Positions 23,941 to 34,928 of a stretch of 64,000 nucleotides of DNA are shown piece by piece. Below the pieces are notes generated by a model. It had not been told where the DNA came from, searched no databases, and saw only the letters and a program-made list of their open reading frames with translations. The position numbers were made by a program, and so were the translations under genes. The stretch lies in NCBI GenBank assembly GCA_013368445.1, contig JAACJO010000007.1, forward strand, positions 1,984,001 to 2,048,000, read 5' to 3'. This DNA is from Leucocoprinus leucothites. Taxonomy: Eukaryota; Basidiomycota; Agaricomycetes; Agaricales; Agaricaceae. The first letter of the stretch is position 1; the number at the start of each line of letters is the position of its first letter.

Positions 23941-24063
23941 TCATGCAATTACACAGTAGCTGCCATTCCCTTGGCCGCTGGTCTCCTCGTCTACTGGGAT
24001 AGAGTCGACGGGGTCTTCCGAGGAGGAGAAGAAGTAAGAGGACAATGTCGAGAAGGCGTCCAT
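23941..24063 (-). CDS. Lipopeptide mating-pheromone precursor (CaaX, CVIA)
   Basis: An intronless frame of 40 residues, ATG at 24061-24063 and TGA at 23941-23943. It begins MDAFSTLSSYFFSSSEDP, matching the MDxFxTL start of mushroom pheromone precursors. It has the acidic middle stretch PVDEE, where processing is expected, and ends SGQGNGSYCVIA, with the CaaX box CVIA used for farnesylation in yeast a-factor and many mushroom pheromones. Short length, start motif, small polar residues before the Cys and the exact CaaX at the stop together make chance unlikely. By family knowledge the mature product is a farnesylated, carboxymethylated peptide of about 10-14 residues sensed by a STE3-type receptor. 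No receptor gene lies in this window, so it may belong to a B mating locus further away or be a non-mating-type copy. Confidence 0.88.
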   Translation of the reverse strand: MDAFSTLSSYFFSSSEDPVDSIPVDEETSGQGNGSYCVIA

Positions 24064-24172
24064 TTCAGTGGTAGAGCGACAAGTCAAGTGAAGATTTTAG
24101 GTAGACTTTACGGTCGCAAAGTGGGTAAGGACGTAGAACCTGAAGTTAGGAGAGTACTTTTACTTTACCAGC

Positions 24173-24178
24173 TTATAA
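24173..24178 (-). promoter_or_regulatory. Possible TATA box of the pheromone gene
   Basis: TATAAG on the minus strand about 110 bases upstream of the pheromone ATG. Further upstream (about 24285-24297) the sequence CAAAGACAAT resembles the HMG-box sites that drive fungal pheromone genes, but such a short match could be chance. Confidence 0.35.
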
Positions 24179-25639
24179 GGCAGGACTACTCTAGTGTTCG
24201 GGTAGGGAGACAAAAAGCTGGAATGGGCGTCTCCGATTCGTCCTAATTGTTAGCTGACACGGGTGGGATACGCCCAAAGTGCGGTCAAAGACAATAAGCA
24301 AGCGACTTTCTTCGCCGGAATAGGAAGGTTAGGCTCCGCGCATAGCTTGAGAGTTTAATCCGGCATTCAAGGGAAATCAATCTCCTGACTTGCAAAAGAC
24401 AAAAAGCAATGACATCTTCATTACCTCCTTCCATTTTTGGAAGTAAGCGCTTATCGTGAAGGTGTGCTATTTTTGGTAGGTAGTAAATTCTTATGTCCGA
24501 GAAAAACCAAATGCTGCCTGAAAACTATAGAATCGCTGGGTACCAAAACCGTATGAAAGGCGGCGTGCCTTGGGAATCTTTGTGTTCTATTCTTTAGAGA
24601 GTAAAAAGGCTACTGGATATAGAGTTCTGAGCGTTCTTAGCGGGCCGGTATAGGCAGTAGAGTGTGCAGCGTTCTTGGGGACACGTTTTTCGGTTGCCAG
24701 GAGGAAAAGCGCCGGAAGGAGCAAGGTTCTTGTGGCGGATTTCGTTCCGATGTGCACAAAAAAAATTGGAGATAGCAAGGAGGGAAAGGTATTTTTTTGG
24801 ACAGGCTGGCCGCCACTCTGACTCAAATCACCCACGACAGGTAATGTGAATAGATGCAAGTAATTTTGGAAGGACAATAGACGAGAAATAAGAGCGGCGC
24901 GAATAGTGTACATGCAGTTATAAGTCTCACTTGATGTGAATGCAACAAACTACATTTCAGAACGTAGTGTAGAGCCTGCAGCCCAATAGATCTTGAGTCA
25001 TTTGTGTCAAGAACAGAGCATTCAAAAATCAGAACGTTTGATCCCTCGCGCTACGCGGACGAATAGAGGGGACAAAAATCAGGAAGAGCGCCACCGTCAA
25101 TTTCTTCTTCAGTACGAGGTAAATTTGAAAAGAGCCAGTCACAGGGAATTGAAAAATGGGAATATATTTGTGGAGCGTGTACTGCTTGTGCCTGATTTCA
25201 AACACTTCGAGCTCAGCGGTTGGTGGAGGGCCTATCGCACTCGCTATTCCCGAAGCCAGTCCGATGCTTATTGTTCTGAATTTAACACCGGAGGTGATGC
25301 ATTGATGCCTGATTCCCAGGGTCGTTAGGATGTTTGGTGAAAAGAAAAGACGTCATAATGCAAAAAATTTCGAGCTCTAGGTGTTTGCTAGAGGATGAAA
25401 TTAACGTGGAAAGGTCTCAAGCGCAAAGTATTATACTGTAGGTTTCGTAAGGGACTCGGACGTCAGTGAGGAGCAATTAGCGCGAGGAATTGATAAATTG
25501 ATGACTAATCATCCGGGGCTGTAGCCACTCAAAGACAAATAAGGTGCGTCTCCGCCGCAGCCAGCGGTGGTGACGGAGTTGTTTAGCCCGAAACGCTGAG
25601 CGTCCGTCCTCATCTTCATCCCAAACATCATTAGCGACC
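24179..25639. other. 1.5-kb gene-free region left of VPS35
   Basis: No conserved gene is recognised on either strand. A 34-codon plus-strand frame (24493-24597) ends in CSIL but lacks other pheromone features. No receptor-like hydrophobic exons are seen. Confidence 0.5.
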
Positions 25640-28600
25640 ATGGCCCTACCGGCACCGGAGGAGGGTAAGCTTCTTAGCGAAGCTCTCAATACTGTGAAGA
25701 TCCAGGTTCAGCAGATGAAGCGAAATCTCGTACGCATACCTTTGTTTTGGGGATTTCAGTAGTGGCTCATATTTGTTGGGTAGGAACTGGATCAGCTGAT
25801 GGATGCCCTCAAAAGTGCTAGTCTTATGCTCGCAGAACTCAGAACATCATCACTTTCACCGAAGCAGTATTATGAACTCTGTACGTTCAGGCGGTTCGAT
25901 ATCTTGCTACGATACTCATGAGAATGCGTTTATCCAGACATGGCAGTATTCGATGCACTTCGGCATTTGTCTAATTATCTCTTCGACGCGCACGGCCAGG
26001 GTCGACATCACCTCGCAGATCTCTATGAACTTGTACAATACGCTGGAAACATCGTCCCTCGTCTCTACCTCATGATTACCGTTGGCTCTGTCTACATGTC
26101 GATACCCGATGCACCTGTTAAAGAAATCATGAAGGACATGATGGAGATGTCGCGAGGTGTTCTCCATCCTATTCGGGGTCTCTTCCTGCGTCATTATCTT
26201 AGTGGGCAGACGAGAGACAACTTACCAATTGCCCTGAATCTGGGTTAGTTTCCTTTAATGCTCCATCATCATCAGCACTATTCCTCACCTACTTGTACTA
26301 TAGCCCAGGGGGTGGACTTCAGGATTCCATATCTTTCGTTTTGACTAACTTCATCGAAATGAACAAGCTCTGGGTTCGCTTACAGCATCAGGGTCATTCT
26401 CGCGATCGCGAAAAACGCGAGATGGAGCGGCGCGAGCTTCGCATCCTCGTTGGGACAAACCTAGTACGGCTCAGTCAACTTGATGGTGTCGACCTCGACT
26501 TGTACCAGAGGATCATCCTTCCAAGTATCCTCGAACAAGTGGTTAATTGCAAGGATGTGATCGCTCAGGAGTACCTCATGGAGGTCGTCATTCAGGTATA
26601 TCGCTCCTTCAGGCACATTGAGGCAACCAATTTACCTTCTCTCAGGTTTTTACCTCTGAGTTCCATCTTCACACTCTCGGTCCATTCCTTTCAGCAACCG
26701 CCCAGCTTCATCCCAAAGTCAATATCAAACAAATTGTCATCGCTTTGATTGATCGACTCGCAGCTTATGCTGCAAAGGAGGCAGAAAATGAAGATCCAGA
26801 GGAGACCAAGAAGCAAGAGGAAGCTGCTGCTAAACGTCTTGCGGAAAAGGTCAAGGCTCAGAAAGCAAAGGCGAGGCAGAACGGCGGCTATCGCGCATCT
26901 TCACCGAAATCCCCTACGTCAGAGTTGAACAATGCCTGGGCCACTCCAACTTCCCCGACCGCCGCATCAATCACTGAATCGTCAGAGCTCACAGAGCCAG
27001 AGAAACCTGTGCCTGAGTCACCCTCGTCCGAGTCCAAAGGCAAGGAGAAAGAAGGAAGTCCTGTCCACAAATTTAGAGGTGTCCCAGAGAATGTGCAGTT
27101 GTTTGAGGTATTCTGGAGGCAGGTGGTCCAGCTCATTAAGGTGGGTTCTCTCACTTCGATCACATTGTCCACCATTCTCAGTCAACAAAAGGCTCGACCA
27201 GATCTGTCAATTCAGGATATTACTGCTCTCCTTGTTTCCTTGACGAATCTGTCCGTTAGCTGCTATCCGGATCGACTGGAATATGTAGACCAGATCTTGG
27301 GTTTCGCAGAGGAGAAGATCAGAGAATACTCAGACAAGTGAGCCCATCTATTGTCTGTCTCACGACCTTGGTGACTCATTCGTCTTCTAGTCCAGATCTC
27401 CATGCACAGCAGACAACAACAAATCTGTCGGCACTGCTCGTCGCCCCAATCAATTCTTATCAATCTGTCCTCACTCTACTCGCCATTCCTCATTATGTAC
27501 CACTGCTGACACGGCAGTTATTCTCAACTCGTCGTTCAATAGCACATTCAATCATTTCATCTGTCCTCAAGAACGAGACAATTATCGAGACACCCGAGGA
27601 TGCCGATGGCGTACTGGAATTGCTACATGTTCTGATCAAAGATCAGTCTGACTCTGCCAGCAACCCCAATGCACCCAACGGTCAGCAGGTTCACCCCCGT
27701 GAGGTCCGCCGGCAGGGACCCTACTTTGTCGAGCGCGAGGAGATGGCAGAAGAGCAAGGCTGGGTAGCACGGATGGTTCATCTTTTCAGGGCCGAGTCCC
27801 TTGACGTGCAGTATGAAGTGCGTACCTTTGTCCTTGTCCTTACTTCAAAATTTGATGATTCGGTACAGCTACTTCAAACTGCTCGGCGACACTTCGAAGC
27901 TGGAGGTGATCGTATGCGATTTACGTTCCCGGCCCTCATTACCTCAGCTATAAAACTCTGTCGACGCTACAAGAACCGAGAGGCTGAGGTATACATTGGC
28001 AGCTGGCTACCTTGCACAGAGTACTGATTCCATACTCTAGGAGAAAGACTGGCAAAGCAAAGTCGCGACCATTCTGAAATTCATCCGACAACTCACATCA
28101 ATACTGGCGACTCAGGTAGAAGCACCTGGAATAGCTCTGCGGTTATTCCTATTGGCCGCTCAGATTTCGGATGAGTGTGACTTCGAGGATCTGACATATG
28201 ACTTCTATGTACAAGCTTTCACGGTTTACGAGGACAGCATCTCAGAATCTCGTGCTCAACTACAAGCCATCACACTGATCATTGGTACCCTAGCCGGTGC
28301 CAGGGTCTTCGGCGTCGATAACTACGATACCCTCATCACCAAAGCAGCTCTTCATGGTGCAAAACTCTTGAAGAAGAGCCACCAAGCTACTGCAGTTGGA
28401 CTTGCGAGCCATTTGTGGTGGCAAGAAGCACCAACGCCTCTTGGAAATGATACCACTGCCCCTGAGAAGGAGAAGGAGAAAGAGAAAGATAAGACCGAGA
28501 AGACCGAGAAGACCGAGAAGCCGTCAAGCAAGGAAGATGATTCTGAGGATAATGTCAAATCTGTTTGTATTTTCACCTTTTGCGTCATGCCATTCTCTAA

Positions 28601-29098
28601 CCTTTGTGTCTAGTACCCCCTTCAGGACAGCAAGCGTGTCTTGGAATGCCTCCAAAAATCGCTTCGAATTGCCAATTCGGCCATTGAAGAAATCGTGACT
28701 GTCCAGCTGTATTGCGATACCCTTGATCAATACCTCTACTACCTTGATCATGGTTCACCAGCGGTAGGAAGATTTCATGTGTTCTGAACAATAAGCTGAT
28801 AATAATCCACTTTTTCCATCAGGTTACACCCAAATATATCAATAGCCTGGTAGAACTCATTACATCAAGCATCGATAACATTTCCTCTCCCGACGTCCAT
28901 CCAACGCAGCGTGCTCCTCCTGGTCTCATTGAAGGCGTGCAAACACCCGAAATGATCACACGACATTTCCGTAACACACTCATACACATTCAACGGAGAA
29001 AGAATGCTGCAGCAGAGGGCGCCAACCCTGAACTCGACTCAAAATGGGACGAAGTCGACGTTGTTGGGGCGTATATCAAGATGGGCATTGGACGATAA
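25640..29098 (+). CDS. VPS35: Retromer subunit VPS35
   Basis: Core cargo-recognition subunit of retromer, which retrieves receptors from endosomes to the Golgi. The start [20 protein letters not shown] is followed by [20 protein letters not shown] and by the highly conserved [18 protein letters not shown] (the PRLYLM motif that holds Vps26), then [19 protein letters not shown] and [13 protein letters not shown]. The remainder is a helical solenoid with two low-complexity charged linkers, one near 26760-27060 ([10 protein letters not shown] and acidic) and one near 28465-28540 ([16 protein letters not shown]). The end is [16 protein letters not shown] with TAA at 29096-29098. About nine introns; joins at 26595-26655, 27339-27391, 27988-28040, 28562-28613 and 28765-28823 are visible. 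Confidence 0.95.
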
Positions 29099-29780
29099 AC
29101 CGCTCCGGTTGTTACTCCCGCTTTAGCGATCGGCCGCTGGTGTGTCGTGACGTTGTTCGATTTTGCTACCTGTAAACCCAGACGTTCAAAGTTGTTATTA
29201 CCTTCGTATATATTTTTCCACCGTCACTTATTCTTTACATCTGCGACACGACTCTTAATGATCTCGCGAATACTGGTCGTTTGTCATTTGGGTATCTAAT
29301 ATTGTACTGTAGGCATGTATATACTTTTTTCTTCAAGCTTTTTCTACATGCTACGGTTAGTTTTGATACGTCCAAACCCCCAGGGCTCCGAAGACCGTAT
29401 GCGATTGCATTACCTGTTCTATCGGGCCGTCGTCAAACTTAGCCTACTCAATTTTATGGAACGGTGTTTTGTCCCCTTGCCCAGGCTCATTTATTGCTTC
29501 TCATCGAGCCACTGGTAAACAAGTATGGAGCTGCGACCTGTTGCACGAGCTCCGAGTGGGAGGGTAATGCTATAATAAGCAAGTGATCTCCATGCCTAAC
29601 GGCCAGGCGAAGAAGAGAACGTGCGATGTCCACCTGCTTTCATGTTCTTATGTTCCTTCCGAGTCCTTCCTGTAGCTCAAGAACCTAATCCAACCTTTCA
29701 GTCCCACAGGATACTATCAGCAGAGTTCATTTGCTATTTATACAATCAACATTTCCAGCACTTGTAACCCATGGCCTTCA
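29099..29780. other. Convergent intergenic region
   Basis: 3' flanks of VPS35 and of the M28 peptidase. No gene is seen. Confidence 0.55.
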
Positions 29781-31429
29781 TCAGACCCAAAGGCGGAGAG
29801 GGTCACGCCTTGGCTCAGACACGACCTTATCCACCAGTAGGCTGCGACCGGTCCTCTCTCTAGGAATACCCTTTAGAGACGTGGCATATGTTGCGAGGGA
29901 ATGCGCTATGGCTTTGGTATTCTGAGCCCAAGTCTTCACGTTAAGGTTATCGACCGTGTCGCAGGACTGGTGGTAGCAAACATCATAGGCAATACCAGCT
30001 TGTCCACCCCACCTGCAACAAATTGAATTTTGAAAAATCAGCAATGGGTCAAAAAAGAAATAAATCATAGACGCTCACAAAGCAACTTCATCTGCAGTCT
30101 TGTTTTGCTCCGCGCCTGTGAACAGTCCACCGGATGGGATACCGACATCCAGGAATGGACCATAGTCGCTTCGACCATCAAATTCTGTAGGCCCAGAGGG
30201 TATGCCGGCGTGCTTGAAGAAATCTTCAAAAGTCTTCTCGATATGGTCACTTCCAGGTGGTCCCGAGATGTTGAAAGCACTCCCATCTCCATCGTAAATG
30301 AAGAAACCGAAGTTGGGTGAAGCAATCATATCGAAGTTGAGGTAAAGAGCAATCTTCTCCTGTTCCTCTACTGGTAGTGTTGTAACGTAGTGGTCTGAGC
30401 CGAGAAGACCGAATTCTTCTGCGGCCCAAAAGCAGAACCGGACAGCATTTTTGACGCTGAAGTGGGGAAGTTGGAGGGCGAGTTCGAGAATCGCCATAGA
30501 TCCTGAACCGTTGTCGTTTATGCCCTAACGAAATTCTCAATGAATTAGTCAATTGGGGAATGAGGAAAGCACCAACAGGTCCAGCAGGAACGGAATCTGT
30601 ATGTCCACCAGCAGAAACAACGTTATTTTGATCACCAGACTTGGTGGTGGCGATTACATTATTAGTCCAGCGTAATTCATTGGCCGCTTCCACATGCAAG
30701 CTGCCAACAATCTCCTGGCCGGACTGAACAGCCGTAACGAGTGCTCTTCCATCAACACCAGTGAGAGTACCAGAGGGGACGTAGGGTCCAAGGGGATTCT
30801 CGGTACTGCCAAGTGTGCCAGAGCCGATTTGACCATCCTCATTGTTGTAAACAATTGCCCCAGCGGCACTGGCAGCTCCTGCAAGAGCAACCTTGTCGGA
30901 AAATGAACAGTTGCCTCGCTGGATCAGGGCAATGTTCCCAGCCACTTCCGCTGGAAAGTCTCCCTGTACATGGAAACTGAGCAACGCACGAGCGACTATG
31001 ACAGTGGAATAAACACACCTGAGTACACCCGAGATTACTCACGACCACTAATGGCGCTTCCGCATCGCCGCTGGGCCCACTAGTGAGCCACTCAGCATCA
31101 AACTGAGTACCGTTGGCAGAAAACGTGGCGTTCCCATTAGAGAACGTATATGTAAAAGTTTGTAGGAAGGTGTCATAAAATCCAGTTTTGTCAAGACTGG
31201 ACTTGATATAGTCCACGGTCGCGTTATGTCCAACAGAACCAGCGACTCTAGTATGGGCACCGTTTATTTCACCAAATTTCGAGAGGGCCTTCGCGTGCTT
31301 AAGGAGATTGTGCTCAGAGACAGTCGCTTGGTACGCTTTGGACGTAACGAGAGGCCGGTGTCCACCCCTACTGGCAGCGGCAACGACAGCCACCAGGGCG
31401 GCTAAGGAGAGCGAACGAATAAAGACCAT
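29781..31429 (-). CDS. Secreted M28-family aminopeptidase with PA domain
   Basis: Zinc aminopeptidase of the aminopeptidase Y type. The start MVFIRSLSLAALVAVVAAAS is a signal peptide, so the ATG at 31427-31429 is chosen over upstream in-frame codons. A protease-associated domain follows (NIALIQRGNCSFSDKVALAG). The catalytic M28 domain shows GGHTDSVPAGPG (His ligand and Asp), GINDNGSGSMAIL (bridging Asp), FWAAEEFGLLGSDHY (general base and ligand Glu pair), YLNFDMIASPNFG (Asp ligand) and DVCYHQSCDTVDN (last His). All ligands are intact. Introns lie near 30960-31045, 30526-30575 and 30014-30078. A broken paralogue lies directly downstream of its promoter side at 32277-33865, so the pair arose by tandem duplication. 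Confidence 0.92.
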
Positions 31430-32276
31430 AGAAGCAAGGGAGGGAGAAAGAGAGGAAATTGGAGAATGCAATGTGCACCATTTCTTCTGCAAGGTAGAGC
31501 CGAATTATAAGAGACTCGGATGTGAGCTTTGTTCTGGGGTGAGAACCCAAAGGACTGATGGAAAGAGGAATATGTGAGCTGAGGTCTAATGAAGCACATG
31601 GAGGATTTCTCGTAAGTCATCAAGACTGAAATTATAACACAGTGAGGGGGGTTAAAGGGGCTGTCGCCGTGGCGGATGGCAGCGTATTCCTGAATGTGCA
31701 CATGCGGCAATTTCGAGAAAGCTTGGCAGTTCTAATGGCCCGTTCCAAGAACACAACTCCGTAACAGCAGCTTCAGCGCTGTGAGTGCCATCAATTTTTT
31801 GAGAAGTTGAAGCAGAGAAGGAGGGGAAATGTAGCAGCCGCTACACTATATAAATAACGCAGCCCATGATGAAAAGCACGAGGGGTCCATCATTCAAGGT
31901 GATAAGATCGAAGATAATGGAACAGCTCATGGTCAGGAGTGTCAAAGAATCGACGCTTTCAAATCCAAATTTAAACATCGATGCATCATAACCGGGTAAA
32001 CCGGGACGTCTGCCGTGCCAACTCAGGGACGTAATTCAAGGGTTTAGAATTTTGTTTTTGCACTTCGCTGATGACGAGAATGATCATGGCGGAGACCCTT
32101 GAATGCTACCTTTCATCCACTGATTATTATATACGTTGCGATAGTAAAGTACGATAGATGTATTAGTAGCGGGCGCGTCATCCCCAGCCTACTAGTGTCT
32201 GTATACTCTGTTCAGTCATGAGTAGTGTCCTCCACAATAAATATTGTCCCAAGCAGAAGTTGACCGTCAAAGGAAT
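31430..32276. other. Region between the two M28 copies
   Basis: Promoter side of the intact peptidase gene and 3' flank of the broken copy. No gene is recognised. Confidence 0.5.
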
Positions 32277-33865
32277 TTACTCGGTATTGTTCCTGAGCCT
32301 AGGGATGCCCTCCAGAGAAGTAGCGTAGGTAGCGAGAACATGCGCTATGGCCTTCGTGTTATTAACCCATGCCGTGACATTCAAGTTGTCGAGCGCGTCG
32401 CATGCATGGTGGTAGCAGGCATCATACGGAACATTGACCTGTCCTCCCCACCTGCAACGAGTTGTGCAAGCCGTAAGTACACAGTAGGAGAGCTGGATTA
32501 AGGCTGTGGTTTTGCTCACCAAACAGCCTGCTCTGCAGTCTTATTCTGCTCCGCGCCCGTAAATAATCCACCGTTGGGAATACCGACATCGAGGAACGGA
32601 GCGAAATCACCTCGTCCATTATTTCCCACTGGTGCAGACTTTAGACCGATATTCGTGAAATAACCTTCAAAATTCCTCTGGATATGGTCACTCCCAGCAG
32701 GGAAACCACTCCCAATTCTATCATAAACAAAGTACCCAAATTTGGGTGAAGCGATCATATCAAAATTGAGGTAAAGCGCAATTTTTTCCCGTTCTTCGTT
32801 CGAAAGGGTATTCACGTAATGTGAGGAACCAAGGTGACCATACTCTTCCAGAGTCCAAAAGTAAAACCGAACAGAGTTATTGACACTAAGGTTGGAAAGC
32901 TGAAGAGCGAGTTCGAGGAGGCCCATTGATCCCGAACCATCGTCGTTTATGCCCTATTTAAATATCAAGCATATATCCATATATCGGAGAAGGTGGCAAG
33001 AACTTACAGGTCCGGCTGCGACAGAGTCTGTCTGAGCGCCAGCAGTAACAATGTTATCCTGATCACCAGATTTGGTAGTGGCAATGATATTGCTAGTCCA
33101 GCGTACTTCGTTGATTTCCTGTACATTCAGGCTGGCAACAAGATTCTGCCCCGATTGAAGAGCAGCAACGAGTGCTCTCCCGTCAACCCCGGTGATCGAG
33201 GTAGTAGGAATATAGGGTCCGAGAGGATTGGTGACATTGAAGAGCGAGCCAGTGCCCATTTCGCCATCCTAAATATTGTAGATGACGGCCCCGGCAGCAC
33301 CAGCAGCGCCTGCAAGCGCAACTTGGTCGGAAAATGAACAGTTGCCGAAAGGAAGCAAGGCGATACTCCCAGACATTTCCGCTGGAAAGTCTCCCAATAT
33401 TATAGTAGACCTTGAATATCGGTGAGGTTGTTGTAATAATCTACAAGCTTACCCGAGTGCACCCAGCGTTGTCTACAAGAACCAATGGCCTTCCGCATCT
33501 TCACCAGGCGTATAAGTCAACCAAAAGGTCTCATACTGAGTGCCATTCACAGAGAACGCAGCGGTCCCATCCGAAAACTTGAATGGCATGGATTGCAGAT
33601 AAGTATCATAGTATCCAGTCTTATCCAGAATGGACTTGATATAATATATGGTCGCATTCTGGTTCACCGAACCCGCGATCGTTGAATGACCACCATCGAT
33701 TATAGCAAACTTCGCTAAAGTTTCCAATTGTTGGAACAGGCTGTCTCCAGACACCGTCTTTTGATACGCTTCGGACGTAACGAGGGGTCGCTGTCCTTCC
33801 ACGCTGACGGTAGTGGCAAGATACGCAAAGGAGATCAAGTAAAGAATGAAAGAACGATTTAACAT
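32277..33865 (-). pseudogene. Broken tandem copy of the M28 aminopeptidase
   Basis: Paralogue of the gene at 29781-31429, alignable along its full length: signal peptide MLNRSFILYLISFAYL, PA domain with GNCSFSDQVALAGAAG, WTLEEYGHLGS, YHHACDALDN. Four separate defects are seen. One base is missing near 33487-33490 (an extra C restores the frame). The next intron has lost its AG acceptor (ACAG in the paralogue, ATTG here). A TAG stands at 33269-33271 where the paralogue has GAG. The metal-binding GGHTDSV has become GAQTDSV, removing the His ligand. The single-base gap might be an assembly error, but the other three cannot be explained that way. No functional enzyme is expected. Confidence 0.82.
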
Positions 33866-34598
33866 CGTTGCAATAGAAGGGACGAGTGAAATGAGAGAAT
33901 GAGAGAGGAACGCCAGATAAGTAGCCTTCTTGTAGCAGAAACCTGACCTGGTAGATATTCTAGGGAATGCACCAGGTCGTAGTCAAAAACCTGAAGGAGA
34001 GAAGAAAAATCCGCTAGTGGAGCTGAGGTCCAGTGAATCTCATAGCGGCAGCCTGGTAGTCTCGTAAAAAGCAGCACAGGAACATTTCCAGCTCCAACAC
34101 TAACAATGCGAGTCTGATCAGGAGGTGAGGGCGGGTCATTCGGGTCATGATTCCATGGTTGGGGACAGCCTGGAACAGTGTGCTTGTGGCATGTACAAGT
34201 GACAGATTTAGTAGGGCGAAAGCTTAGTGGCAATTCCATGCAACGAGAAACAGCAGTTCTAGTGTTAGTAGTTTCCCAAAGCAGTCCCTGAAATTGAACA
34301 GTAGAAGCTGAGATGTTGTCGTCATTACCGACAATAAACAGGCCCTTTCGGTTGATATGATTGAGGTATTGGGATGGTCGCACTAGTGCGAAGTGCGAAG
34401 AAGTGGCAATGTCAAAGCGATGGTAAGTATAGTCGTTCCGAAGAAACCAGATCGAACCTCAATGGTCCGTAGAGCAACTGGTGGTCCGAGTTGTGAGAAA
34501 TGAACACTTTGAATATCCCAAGTCAGAGAACCGGGATGGCTGATATGCCGAAAGAGTGGCCAAATTTGGACATGAGGGCGCGAATTGAGCTGCGCCAC
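33866..34598 (-). other. Open minus-strand stretches of unknown nature
   Basis: Two overlapping open stretches, 34598-34383 and 34430-33950, read in different frames and contain sequence that looks coding, for example HVQIWPLFRHISHPGSLTWD and then FIVGNDDNISASTVQFQGLL. They cannot be joined by an obvious intron. No family is recognised. This may be a decayed gene or chance. The stretch 34599-34928 holds nothing recognisable. Confidence 0.3.
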
Positions 34599-34928
34599 TG
34601 CGCCATGACGATTTCATAAACGGCAAGCGTGCATAACGGTTGGCTGTATGCAGAGTTAGAAGCCGTAAATAACGGTATCATGTCAGAGACCATTCTTCAG
34701 TTGATATCCCAACCCGAGGTGATAGTAACCTTTGACTCGCAATGGTTGCTTCATTTTTATACATCTCAAATCGAAAGATCTCATATCCGAACCACTAAAT
34801 TATTCCAGGAAAAGAAATAATATACACCACCAGCACCTGATCAACGTCCAACAAATGGCTAGAAGCATCAGTAAAGAAGAGAGGAGAAAAGCCACTAATA
34901 CGAATCTAGGAAATCATATGCAAAAACG

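Noticed and set aside
24493..24597. Second pheromone-like frame ending CSIL near the CVIA gene
   Set aside because: It has 34 codons with a CaaX-like end, but no MDxF start, no acidic processing stretch and no small residues before the Cys. A short frame ending this way is expected by chance.
25940..26248. Separate small gene inside VPS35
   Set aside because: It is simply the VPS35 exon that carries the PRLYLM motif.
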